From positions 1-56,398 of the forward strand of contig NZ_ANOH01000115.1 in the NCBI RefSeq assembly GCF_000346505.1: 56,398 nt of DNA, read 5' to 3'. Position 1 is the first letter of the stretch; every line of letters starts with the position of its first letter. Source of the DNA: Aporhodopirellula sallentina SM41. Its GTDB lineage: Bacteria > Planctomycetota > Planctomycetia > Pirellulales > Pirellulaceae. The translations under genes were made by a program, and so were the position numbers. Below the pieces are notes generated by a model. The model ran no database searches. It was given only the letters and a program-made list of their open reading frames with translations, and was not told the DNA's origin. This document shows positions 26,617 through 34,468 of the stretch, piece by piece.

Positions 26617-27092
26617 CGAGCGACTGCGGCCGGGGCGTGTCCGACCGGCAGATAGGAACACGCGAGTCAGTCATTCGCGGCGAGCGATATGGGCTTACCC
26701 GAAACAAACCGGCTTGTTGACTTAGTCAAAAACCAAAGGTTCAAGGATAGGGTACCCGTCCGACGCGTAACGGTTTGTCGATTTAATCAAGAGTCGTTTA
26801 ACCGGTAGCCGTAGGCGACGCTTGACGGAACACAACCTACCCTTCGGGCACGGGTTAAACGAAAATTGAACGGTATTGCCGTTAAACGAATAAATCAACA
26901 GCCCGGCAAGCGAGTGGATCGCCTGTGATCCCTTGCTTGGGCTGCGGGCTAGTAAATCATTATCCTGAGACGGGACAGGCACTCGTTTAAGAGCATTTTG
27001 AAATCGGACGTGTCCGCTCCCTCTAGCTGAATTAGCCAGGATTCAGGCCACCGAAGTCTGCCGACATCGGCGACGTCATTTCTAAAGATGCT
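26617..27092. other. Repeat-rich convergent intergenic region
   Basis: This 476-base stretch between the C39 peptidase gene and trpA has no supported gene. It contains a 10-base perfect inverted repeat, TCGTTTAACC (26794-26803) and GGTTAAACGA (26853-26862). GTTAAACGA occurs again at 26881, CGTTTAAG at 26985, and a short palindrome TTGACTTAGTCAA near 26714. R1 copy 3 fills its right end. Confidence 0.6.
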
Positions 27093-27094
27093 CT
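26991..27094 (-). repeat. Intergenic element R1, copy 3 (best terminal repeats)
   Basis: In minus orientation this has GACGTCGCCGATGTCGGC, ACTTCGGTGGCCTGAATCC, TGGCTAATTCAG and CGGACACGT. Its ends are clear inverted repeats: AGAGCATTTTGAAAT (26991-27005) against AGAGCATCTTTAGAAAT (complement of 27078-27094). The trpA stop codon TAG overlaps the second terminal repeat. Confidence 0.8.
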
Positions 27095-27944
27095 ACGATT
27101 TCACGAGCGAACTGTCGATCGCCCGGCGCAGTTCACCGCAGAATTCACCAACGATCTTTGCCGCAGCCTGTGTCGGATCGGCACCGGATTGTTTTGCCTG
27201 CTCGGATGCTTCGGCGATCCTCCGAACGATCGCCGATCCGACGATCAAACCGTCGGAAATCGGAGCTAGTTGGGCGGCCGTTTCCGGGCTGCTGATACCG
27301 AACCCGATGCAGACCGGGAGGTCCGTTTGTTCTCTCAACCAAGAGACGTTGTCGATGATGTCGGCCGGCAAGGCGGAACGTTCGCCGGTGATTCCGGTGA
27401 CCGAAACGTAGTACAGGAAACCGGTCGTCAGTTTCGCGATTCGGCGTTGGCGTTCGCGGGTGGTGGTCGGTGTGATCAGTTGAATCAAATCAAATTCCGC
27501 TTCCCGGCAAACTTTGCTCAACGGTTCGGCTTCTTCGACGAGCAGATCGGGAACGATCGCCCCGCAATATCCCGCGGCTTTCGCGAGTTCGACATACCTC
27601 GCCATTCCGGTTCGATAGATGATCGAATAGCTGACCATCGTGACGCGTGGCATGCTGACCGGGGTGGGGGCCGCCTGAGAGAGAGTCTCGCCTAGCTCAA
27701 AGATTTCTTTCAATCGAAATCCCGCATCGAGGGCTCGCTGATAGGAGGCCTGAATCACGGGGCCGTCGGCGATCGGGTCGCTGTAGGGGACACCAATTTC
27801 ACAAAGGTCAGCGCCGGCGTCCTGGGCCGCGCGGATGACCGCAGCGGTGGTCGCGATGTCGGGATCGCCCGCGGTGACGAACGGCATCAACGCTTTGCGA
27901 TTGTTCTTGGCGAGCGTTTGGAAGAGATTTTTTAGTTCCGACAT
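27093..27944 (-). CDS. trpA: Tryptophan synthase alpha chain
   Basis: Cleaves indole-3-glycerol phosphate to indole and glyceraldehyde 3-phosphate, passing indole to TrpB. The 283-residue protein has catalytic Glu49 and Asp60 at the same numbers as the enteric enzyme (DLCEIGVPYSDPIADGP). The rest of the barrel follows: YRTGMARYVELAKAAGYCGA, IVPDLLVEEAEP, and the phosphate-binding GFGISSPETAAQL with VGSAIVRRI. No trpB is adjacent, so it is an isolated trp gene. The stop codon lies in R1 copy 3. Upstream is a degenerate tandem array (28031-28130). Confidence 0.97.
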   Translation of the reverse strand: MSELKNLFQTLAKNNRKALMPFVTAGDPDIATTAAVIRAAQDAGADLCEIGVPYSDPIADGPVIQASYQRALDAGFRLKEIFELGETLSQAAPTPVSMPRVTMVSYSIIYRTGMARYVELAKAAGYCGAIVPDLLVEEAEPLSKVCREAEFDLIQLITPTTTRERQRRIAKLTTGFLYYVSVTGITGERSALPADIIDNVSWLREQTDLPVCIGFGISSPETAAQLAPISDGLIVGSAIVRRIAEASEQAKQSGADPTQAAAKIVGEFCGELRRAIDSSLVKS

Positions 27945-28030
27945 GCCGTCAACTCAGGCGTGGTGAAATGGCGTGGGTGTCAATCATCGGCGGCAGATAC
28001 AAAACTTCTTCGGACGCCGGGTCGATCACG

Positions 28031-28130
28031 GACCGGGGCTAACCGGGAACCGAGCCTAACGGGGAGTCGGGCCTAACAGGGCGCCGGGCTATCGTGGAAC
28101 CGAGGCTAATGTGGATCCAGGCTATCTGGG
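28031..28130. repeat. Degenerate ~17-base tandem array upstream of trpA
   Basis: About six units of 16-17 bases follow the pattern (a)accgaggctaacxggg. Examples are GACCGGGGCTAACCGGG, AACCGAGCCTAACGGGG, AGTCGGGCCTAACAGGG and AACCGAGGCTAATGTGG. It lies between the end of the Wza-like gene and the start of trpA, both on minus. It could act on the trpA leader or be a remnant of slippage. Confidence 0.7.
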
Positions 28131-28147
28131 AAATCGACCAGAAAACG

Positions 28148-29401
28148 CTACAGGTTTTCTCGCGAGACCGAAAATCCGCCGAACGGAATGATACCGTAGA
28201 TGCCTTCGGTGAACACCTGATTGACGAAGTTATTGAACACCTGAATCGGCCGTTCGGGCACGATGACGACGTCGCCGTCTCGAAGCCAGATTTCATCGGC
28301 AGGCGTTGGACGCTTGCCGCGAATCGCTCCGTTGAGATCGAGCATCGTCGAGATCAATCGCCAATCCTCGGCCCGGCGGAAGATCACGACTTGCCGGAGA
28401 TTACCGCCCGGAAGATGCCCGCCGGCCGCGGCGATCGCCCCCAGGACGGTGGTCGGTGCGGTGAGTTCCTGCCGCCCAGGCTGGCCGACTTGACCGAGCA
28501 CATAGACAAAGTGCGGCGCCTGCTGCGTCAGGATCGGTTCCACCTCCAACCCGACAACAACCTCCGCGTATCGAAGGTTGATCTCACGTTTGAGCTGTTC
28601 GAGTGTGAACCCCTGAACGTTCACGCCGCCGATGCCGGGCAACCGGATGTGGCCGTCGGGCATGACCGTGACCGTGATCGCTTGTGCGGTGAAACCACCG
28701 AGTCCGCCAACCGCGGCTCGGATGTCTTCGGCGAGCGTGTTGGTCCGAACCGGCGTCACGTCGATCGCGGGATCATCATAGAACGCTTCGTATTCACGTT
28801 CGAGCAGCGTCCGCAATCCTTCCACGGTCAATCCCGCGGCTTGGATTTGTCCCAACAAGCGAACCGTGATGGTGCCATCGGGTTGAATCAACAAACCGTT
28901 CTGCAGCGTTCCTCGGTCGAGGTCTTCGTCGGCGATCGATTCGATGGAGACTTCGTCGCCGGGCATCAGGCGATACTGCCCGTTGTCTTGTCGCCGGGTC
29001 ACGAGATAGACGATTTGGATTTCATCGCCCGGCCGGATGTGATACTTCGCCAGGTGCTGCATCCGTGACGGTCCCGCATAGCCACCGGGGCCGTACGCAT
29101 CGAACCGCATTGGACGCATGTCTTGCCACCGAGCCTCGCTGCCGCACGCGGTCGCGCAGTCGACACCCATCATGCACTTGGGGCATCCGTATCCGTTGGG
29201 ACCCGCGACCATGGCTGTGCCGCAGGCCGTGCAACCTCCCGGCATCGCAGCGGAGCCGTATGCGAACGATCCACCATGCGACGATGGGTATACCGGCATG
29301 GGGTGGACCTGCGCGACCGCAACCCGGCTCGCCAGCAGAACAACACCTGCCATGGCGAATAGGATCAGTCGTTGTGGTCGGTAGCGATGCGTGGTGATCA
29401 T
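28148..29401 (-). CDS. Wza-type polysaccharide export protein
   Basis: A 417-residue exported protein. The N-terminal signal is ILFAMAGVVLLASRVAVAQV. A Gly/Cys-rich segment follows with CTACG, CPKCM and DCATAC near 57-90. A polysaccharide export (PES) domain starts with YHIRPGDEIQIVYLV and contains GLLIQPDGTITVRLLGQIQA and GLTVEGLRTLLERE. SLBB-type soluble-ligand domains come next (YVLGQVGQPGRQELTAP, LRDGDVVIVPERP). Such proteins form the outer-membrane pore for capsule or exopolysaccharide. The six-Cys segment is not part of the usual family and may bind metal or form disulfides. ATG 29401 is preferred over 29431 because the signal begins soon after it. Confidence 0.85.
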   Translation of the reverse strand: MITTHRYRPQRLILFAMAGVVLLASRVAVAQVHPMPVYPSSHGGSFAYGSAAMPGGCTACGTAMVAGPNGYGCPKCMMGVDCATACGSEARWQDMRPMRFDAYGPGGYAGPSRMQHLAKYHIRPGDEIQIVYLVTRRQDNGQYRLMPGDEVSIESIADEDLDRGTLQNGLLIQPDGTITVRLLGQIQAAGLTVEGLRTLLEREYEAFYDDPAIDVTPVRTNTLAEDIRAAVGGLGGFTAQAITVTVMPDGHIRLPGIGGVNVQGFTLEQLKREINLRYAEVVVGLEVEPILTQQAPHFVYVLGQVGQPGRQELTAPTTVLGAIAAAGGHLPGGNLRQVVIFRRAEDWRLISTMLDLNGAIRGKRPTPADEIWLRDGDVVIVPERPIQVFNNFVNQVFTEGIYGIIPFGGFSVSRENL

Positions 29402-29456
29402 GACGGGACGTTGCTGAGAATGAACGGGCATGGAAAAGGCGGTGGGACGTTAGCCG

Positions 29457-31622
29457 TTACCACCATTTCTTCAGGCCGGGCAATAGGCGTGAACTGATTC
29501 GGCCATCGCGTTGATCGGTTTCGTTGGGAGCCGACAGGCGTTCGTCGTGCGACCCGTTGGGAATTCCTTGTTCGGCCGCATGCGGCTGGCCGGAACCGTT
29601 GGTTCGATAGGCAGCTGGTGTGGCGTTGATTTGCGATTGAGCCGGCTGCTCGGGCGTCGATGGCGATCGGAAGGAAGCCGTGACCGCTTGAAAGAACGAC
29701 TTCGCTGAGGGCGCCTTGGGGCTCGATGTCGTTGCCGACGCGTTGTGGTATCTCATCTCCGTCGCAGGCGGATCGGCAGAGGTCGCCGGTTGAGGCGTCT
29801 GCGCGACCGTGTGTGACCGTGGGGAACCCGGGATAACACTGTGAGAGATCGACGCAAACTGTTCCGGTGAAACCGTTGTGATCTCCGGTGCACGCTTTGG
29901 TTGATATTGAGGCATCGCTGCTCGAGTCGCAGCGAGTATCGACGATCCGTACTGCGATGACGGTTGGCCGCCTTGGGTTGAGGTGCGGCGCGATGTGGTG
30001 TTCAAGGCCGCGAGCCGGGCTGCGTTGGTCGGGTTGGGTTGCAATGTCAAGGAATGCCCGAGCGCCCAACGGGCTTCGTCGACCAGTCCCACGTCGGCCA
30101 GGTGATGTCCGAGTTTTGCGACGAGATCCGCGTTGTCGCTTTGGCCCTGCACCGCGGCACGACGCAGGCAAATCGCCGTCGGTCCGGGCAACTGAGTCGA
30201 TTCATTCCGGCCGAGACGGATCGCGGCGAGCAGGTCCATGGTCTGGGCCGCGAGCAGACTCTGCCCCGCGATCACGCTGAACTGGGTTCGTGCGTAGTCG
30301 AGATAGCGATCCACGGCTTCGTTCGCCGTCGGCAGGTCCGCCGAGTGATGTGAGGCCGACGAAGATTGTCCGAGTCGTGCGAGTGCTTCGGCGGAATAAC
30401 GGGCGGTCATCGGCGGCAACGTTTCCCGGACGACCGGCGTCTGGTGGGCACGGGCTAGACGAGCGATCGCTTGCTGGCTGCCGTGAGCGAACGGGCCGAC
30501 GAAGTCTTGTGCTTCTCGGATGGCGCACCGGCCTCGTTGCAATCGGTCAACGCTACTCGGTTGGTTTTTTGCGTTATCTCGGACAGCGTTGACCGATCGT
30601 TGGCTCGCCGAAACCGACGCGAGGTCGATCGCCTGGGCTGCTTTTTCGAGCGCCTGCCATGCGGACGTTTCTGCCGATGCGTAGGCGGCACAGTCGTATT
30701 CCAAGCTCGCTTGTCGGAACAGTTTTGCCGCCTCGTCGATTTGCGACTGAGCGGTTTGAGACGCGAGGTAAACCGCGGAACCGGTCGGTCGTGGCGGTGG
30801 CGTTGCCGCGACAAAACGAGAACGTTGCTGCGCCGCACTCGCCAAAGAAGCCGTCGTTCCGGCTAGATTCGGTGGCGCCGTGCTGGGAAGGCTTTCATCG
30901 AAAGACGCCGACCCTGCCGCCGGCAGTCGTGACGGACGCAGGTTCGTGCGTGCGGCGGTGCGGGGTTGAGATTGCGCGGCGCGGGGTTGAGATTGCGCGG
31001 CGGCACGAGGTTGAGATTGTGCGATACTCGGTGGCTGCAACGTTGTCGTTGAAAGAGACGGTGCCATCGTCGGCGAACCGGTTGTGTTGTGAGACACTGC
31101 TGGGGACGCACCGGCGGAATCGGTGGCGAACGACTGAGGCGTGAAGGCGTTCCAGTCCGGACCGACATGAACGGGACGAGCGTGACCGATCGTCGAAGCG
31201 GCCGGACCGTCAGACTCGACTCGCGTGTTCAAACTCGCAGCGGCAGACACATTGATATTGCCCAGCGAGTTCGCATTGCCCTGCAAAGTTTGGCTGTCGC
31301 GAACCTGTGGCATCTGAAGACGTGCCTGGGCAACTGGCGTGGTTGCTGGCAAGTTGGCTGCAGGATAAGAGTTGGCGGTTGGGAAAGTCGTGCCTGCGGG
31401 AAAAGACTGGGCGGCTGCGTATCCGCGATCGCGGTCGTCTCGCGCAGACGCATTGCCGTAGGCCGCCTGTTCGTACGTGTGCTGGGGCACGAACGGGTTG
31501 GTCTGTTGTGCCGATACCGATGAAGGTGTCAACGCGCAGCCCGACGCACCGATCAAGGTTGCCGACAACAACAGCCTTTTTACGCGGCGGCGTTCAACAA
31601 CGGTTTGCGGTGACTGATTCAT
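29457..31622 (-). CDS. Large lipoprotein with helical repeats, unknown function
   Basis: A 721-residue product from ATG 31622. The N-terminus is a lipoprotein signal (KRLLLSATLIGASGCALTPS, Cys in the lipobox). About 200 residues of Ser/Ala/Gln/Pro-rich sequence follow, including short repeats such as QSQPRAAAQSQPRAAQSQ near 31.0 kb. The middle (about 270-510) is helical, with QAIDLASVSASQRSVNAVRD and a TPR-like unit GHHLADVGLVDEARWALGHS before LTLQPNP. The tail is again low in complexity. It lies 55 bases upstream of the Wza-type gene, so the two probably act together at the cell surface. The family was not recognised. Confidence 0.65.
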   Translation of the reverse strand: MNQSPQTVVERRRVKRLLLSATLIGASGCALTPSSVSAQQTNPFVPQHTYEQAAYGNASARDDRDRGYAAAQSFPAGTTFPTANSYPAANLPATTPVAQARLQMPQVRDSQTLQGNANSLGNINVSAAASLNTRVESDGPAASTIGHARPVHVGPDWNAFTPQSFATDSAGASPAVSHNTTGSPTMAPSLSTTTLQPPSIAQSQPRAAAQSQPRAAQSQPRTAARTNLRPSRLPAAGSASFDESLPSTAPPNLAGTTASLASAAQQRSRFVAATPPPRPTGSAVYLASQTAQSQIDEAAKLFRQASLEYDCAAYASAETSAWQALEKAAQAIDLASVSASQRSVNAVRDNAKNQPSSVDRLQRGRCAIREAQDFVGPFAHGSQQAIARLARAHQTPVVRETLPPMTARYSAEALARLGQSSSASHHSADLPTANEAVDRYLDYARTQFSVIAGQSLLAAQTMDLLAAIRLGRNESTQLPGPTAICLRRAAVQGQSDNADLVAKLGHHLADVGLVDEARWALGHSLTLQPNPTNAARLAALNTTSRRTSTQGGQPSSQYGSSILAATRAAMPQYQPKRAPEITTVSPEQFASISHSVIPGSPRSHTVAQTPQPATSADPPATEMRYHNASATTSSPKAPSAKSFFQAVTASFRSPSTPEQPAQSQINATPAAYRTNGSGQPHAAEQGIPNGSHDERLSAPNETDQRDGRISSRLLPGLKKWW

Positions 31623-31865
31623 TGCGTGGCTCATTCGGGGCACGAGGCATCGACGGTGATCCGTTCTCTCGTGTCATCGGAACGCTACCGCGATGAGATG
31701 TGATGATTCTGTTGGTCGGTGGGGCCGAATGATCATTCCACGTCGAACAACCGGAAGAACCGTCACAGATTACCAACGTAAACGGATGCATATTTCGCGT
31801 GGGGGGTGCGTTTCGTGTTGTAGAGTTGAACGATCTCGATTTTCACCACCCGTTGTTTTTCATTC

Positions 31866-32528
31866 ATGTCTGCATCAACCCCGTCGCCCGGCCCCGCTCA
31901 GAACCGAAACGGTGACCGTTTCCATGCCAGGAACACCGCCAATTTGACGGCGGAGTTGTTGGTGTTGCACGAGGACGACGTGATCCGGCACCCGTGCCAA
32001 ATGGCCGATATCAGTGTCGGCGGGTGCGCGGTGCGAGTCTCGCTCGATCGCCCCGAAGAGATCACCGTTGCGGTTTTGCGAATGCAGGATACGTCAGGCG
32101 AAGTCGATATCGAGGTGGCCGGTCGGTTGTGTTGGAATCAACAGACCTCCGTCGGCAGCAATACGTTCGGTTTCCAGTTTCGCCGGTTGATGGATCCAAA
32201 CCTGATTGACCATATGGTGTCGGCAGGTTTGGTGACGCGTCGACAAGAGACACGCATTCAATTAGGAACTCCGATCCAAGTTCGACGTGCTCACGGGAAG
32301 CCCGTCCTGAGTCAGGCAACGCTCGAAGACTTCTCAACGACCGGCGTGCGAATTCACGCCGACAAAGAACTCGACGTTGCCGAACGACTTCTGCTGACGA
32401 CCTCTTCCGGAGCGAGCGGCAGTGTGTCGGTGAAATGGATCAAACCGTGTGGCGACCAATTCGAATGCGGGTGCATCTTTCAGAACCTCAACTCGGCCCG
32501 CGCGATCAACGACGCATTGGCTTCGTAG
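31866..32528 (+). CDS. Tandem PilZ-like domain protein
   Basis: A 220-residue soluble protein with two similar halves. The first has RFHARNTANLTAELLV with MADISVGGCAVRVS. The second has RRQETRIQLGTPIQVRR with LEDFSTTGVRIHA. These are the RxxxR and [DE]xSxxG-type signatures of PilZ domains, which bind cyclic di-GMP. In the first half the Arg pair is imperfect, so only the second may bind strongly. It could link c-di-GMP to surface polysaccharide or motility, since a Wza-type gene and flagellar genes are in the window, but no direct link is shown. It is divergent from the large lipoprotein gene (243 bases). Confidence 0.75.
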   Translation: MSASTPSPGPAQNRNGDRFHARNTANLTAELLVLHEDDVIRHPCQMADISVGGCAVRVSLDRPEEITVAVLRMQDTSGEVDIEVAGRLCWNQQTSVGSNTFGFQFRRLMDPNLIDHMVSAGLVTRRQETRIQLGTPIQVRRAHGKPVLSQATLEDFSTTGVRIHADKELDVAERLLLTTSSGASGSVSVKWIKPCGDQFECGCIFQNLNSARAINDALAS

Positions 32529-32648
32529 AATCGCATCGACGCCGTTCGTTCCGTGCTGATGCTGCATCGGTTCGGATCAAATCACCCGGTCGATGTCGCG
32601 CAGCGTCAACCTCATGCGACAATCCGGCATACGGCGATCCGGATGAGA

Positions 32649-34142
32649 TCAGTTTCGGCGTTTGGATTTGGCCATCATGTAGCCCGCGTATTCCACCACG
32701 GTGATCCGGCCGTCGCCGTCAAAGTCCGCGGCGGCGGGACTGATCAGCATCTTGCTCCACTCTGTCGCCGATAGGGCGAGGTCGCCATTTTCGTCGTACT
32801 TCGAAACGATTCTTTTTGCGTACGCCATCAATTTGTCGCTCGGCGGTTCGCTCGGCATTTCCAGTTTGGGTGCCGGTGGGGCGTTTGACGCAGCGCCGCT
32901 CGAAGACGCGCTCGACGACGAGTCGGCAGATGACGAGCGGGATGCGGTGGATGCGAGTGTGTCGGATTGCGGCGCGATGCCTCGCCGTGTGTCGCTCGCG
33001 GTGTAGCCTTGGTTCACGCCGGATTGCACTTCCGATGCCGTGATCACTCCGTCTTGGTTTTGGTCCCACCGGTAGTATTCCGCGACGAGTGAATCGTTCC
33101 ATTCGGAGGTGTATTCGCTCATGGAGACTTGTCCGTCACCGTTGAGGTCGCGTTCGGTGTAGAACCGTGGCATGCCTTCGGGCGTGCCTGCCGGGTAGAC
33201 GCGGTAGGAACGTCGACCTTCGAAATCCTCCACGATCGGGTCGCGGCCGTCATCGTCTTGGCGTCGATCGTCGCGTCCGCTGTCACGGTTGCTTTCTTTG
33301 TTTTCGCGTTCGACGGCTTCTCGGGTCGCGAGTTCCGATTCGGAGAGTTTTCCGTTTCCGTTGCGGTCGAAGTCCATTGGCGTGCCCCAGAAACGGCCGC
33401 GGCCGAGTTCTTCCTTGCTGAGTTGTCCGTCCCGGTCGCGGTCGTATCGCCGCAGCATCTCGCGAGCTTCGGCCAAGTCGGCTTCGGACGGAGGTACCGC
33501 CATGATTTCGGCCGCCGGTCCGAATCCGAGCAGAGGCATGTAGACACTCTCCTCGCCAAAACCAGGCACGAGCGGTTCGACCTCGGTCGGGTCTTCGTTG
33601 CCGTTCGACGAACCGCGTCGATCGTCTCGGCCACCACGACTCTCGTCGTCGCGATCACGTCCTCCTCGCATTTTTTCAAACGCGCTGGAGACCTTTTTGA
33701 TCGAGATCGGTTGTCCCGGTTTGATGCTCGAGTCCATGGATTGCATACGTTGGATCAAGAAACTCGCAGGACCCTGTTGTTCGTCAGGATCGATCTGGCC
33801 GTTGCCGTTGCGGTCTAGCCGGGTCAAGAAACTGCTCGGATCGCCGCCACCCCGTCCGCCACGGTCTCCGCCACCCGGTCCGCCGCCGCGTCCACCAAAT
33901 CCGCCGCCGGGAGGTCCGCCACCAAATCCTCCTCCTCCGAATCCGCCGCGTCCTCCCCGATCTCCTCCCCGGTCACCACCTCGATCACCGCCCCGGTCGC
34001 CACCTCTGTCTCCTCCTCGGTCGCCACCCCTGTCTCGGCCTCCCCGTTGGGCGGCAACTTCGCCAGCAATCATCCCCGTCAAAAAGAGGGCCATCATGCA
34101 GGTGGAAAGGCGTGGTAGTGAGTTCGAAAATGTCGTCAACAT
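32649..34142 (-). CDS. Secreted EF-hand protein with Gly/Asp/Arg repeats
   Basis: A 497-residue exported protein from ATG 34142 with signal LSTCMMALFLTGMIAGEVAA. Next comes a Gly-rich stretch of about seven GGDR units and GGFGGGG runs, encoded by 12-base DNA repeats near 33.95-34.04 kb. At least six EF-hand-like calcium loops then follow (LDRNGNGQIDPDE, YDRDRDGQLSKEE, FDRNGNGKLSESE, RDLNGDGQVSMSE, WDQNQDGVITASE, DFDGDGRITVVEY). The region before the last two loops is Ser/Ala-rich. Multi-EF-hand secreted proteins are common in marine planctomycetes. A calcium-dependent role in the periplasm or surface is inferred. The same frame is open upstream to 34340 but without a signal. Confidence 0.8.
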   Translation of the reverse strand: MLTTFSNSLPRLSTCMMALFLTGMIAGEVAAQRGGRDRGGDRGGDRGGDRGGDRGGDRGGDRGGRGGFGGGGFGGGPPGGGFGGRGGGPGGGDRGGRGGGDPSSFLTRLDRNGNGQIDPDEQQGPASFLIQRMQSMDSSIKPGQPISIKKVSSAFEKMRGGRDRDDESRGGRDDRRGSSNGNEDPTEVEPLVPGFGEESVYMPLLGFGPAAEIMAVPPSEADLAEAREMLRRYDRDRDGQLSKEELGRGRFWGTPMDFDRNGNGKLSESELATREAVERENKESNRDSGRDDRRQDDDGRDPIVEDFEGRRSYRVYPAGTPEGMPRFYTERDLNGDGQVSMSEYTSEWNDSLVAEYYRWDQNQDGVITASEVQSGVNQGYTASDTRRGIAPQSDTLASTASRSSSADSSSSASSSGAASNAPPAPKLEMPSEPPSDKLMAYAKRIVSKYDENGDLALSATEWSKMLISPAAADFDGDGRITVVEYAGYMMAKSKRRN

Positions 34143-34468
34143 GTTCGTTTTACGGCGAAAAGCGTGAAAAGAGCTGAGAAAGCGGGTCGGAGCTGCGGTC
34201 GTTACCGCAGCCCGTTCGCGTTGAAACCCCGGCCGGGGAGGCTGGGTTTCGCGGGGATTGGTGCATTTATTGTATCCACGCTTTGGGATTTCTTCGAGAA
34301 AAACGGCTTCTCGAGAAAATCTCGCGATCGGAATTACCACCGAACCGAGGTTTCTCTTTCCCTGTCAAAACCGCTATCCTGCCGTCTCTGCGTCCATCGC
34401 GGCCCTGAAGCGTCGCCGGTGTACGTTTGAATTCTCTCACTCGTTTACCCCCATCGACCCTCGCATCC
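34143..34468. other. Divergent region between EF-hand gene and thrS
   Basis: These 326 bases contain a perfect hairpin at 34192-34211 (GCTGCGGT-cgtt-ACCGCAGC) and a perfect 10-base palindrome TTCTCGAGAA at 34308-34317. Neither looks like a T-box or threonine attenuator, and no leader peptide with Thr codons was found. Promoters for both genes must lie here; TATCCT at about 34374 is a weak candidate -10 for thrS. Confidence 0.45.

Noticed and set aside
34143-34468. T-box or attenuator before thrS
   Set aside because: No T-box core sequence, specifier loop or Thr-rich leader peptide could be seen.
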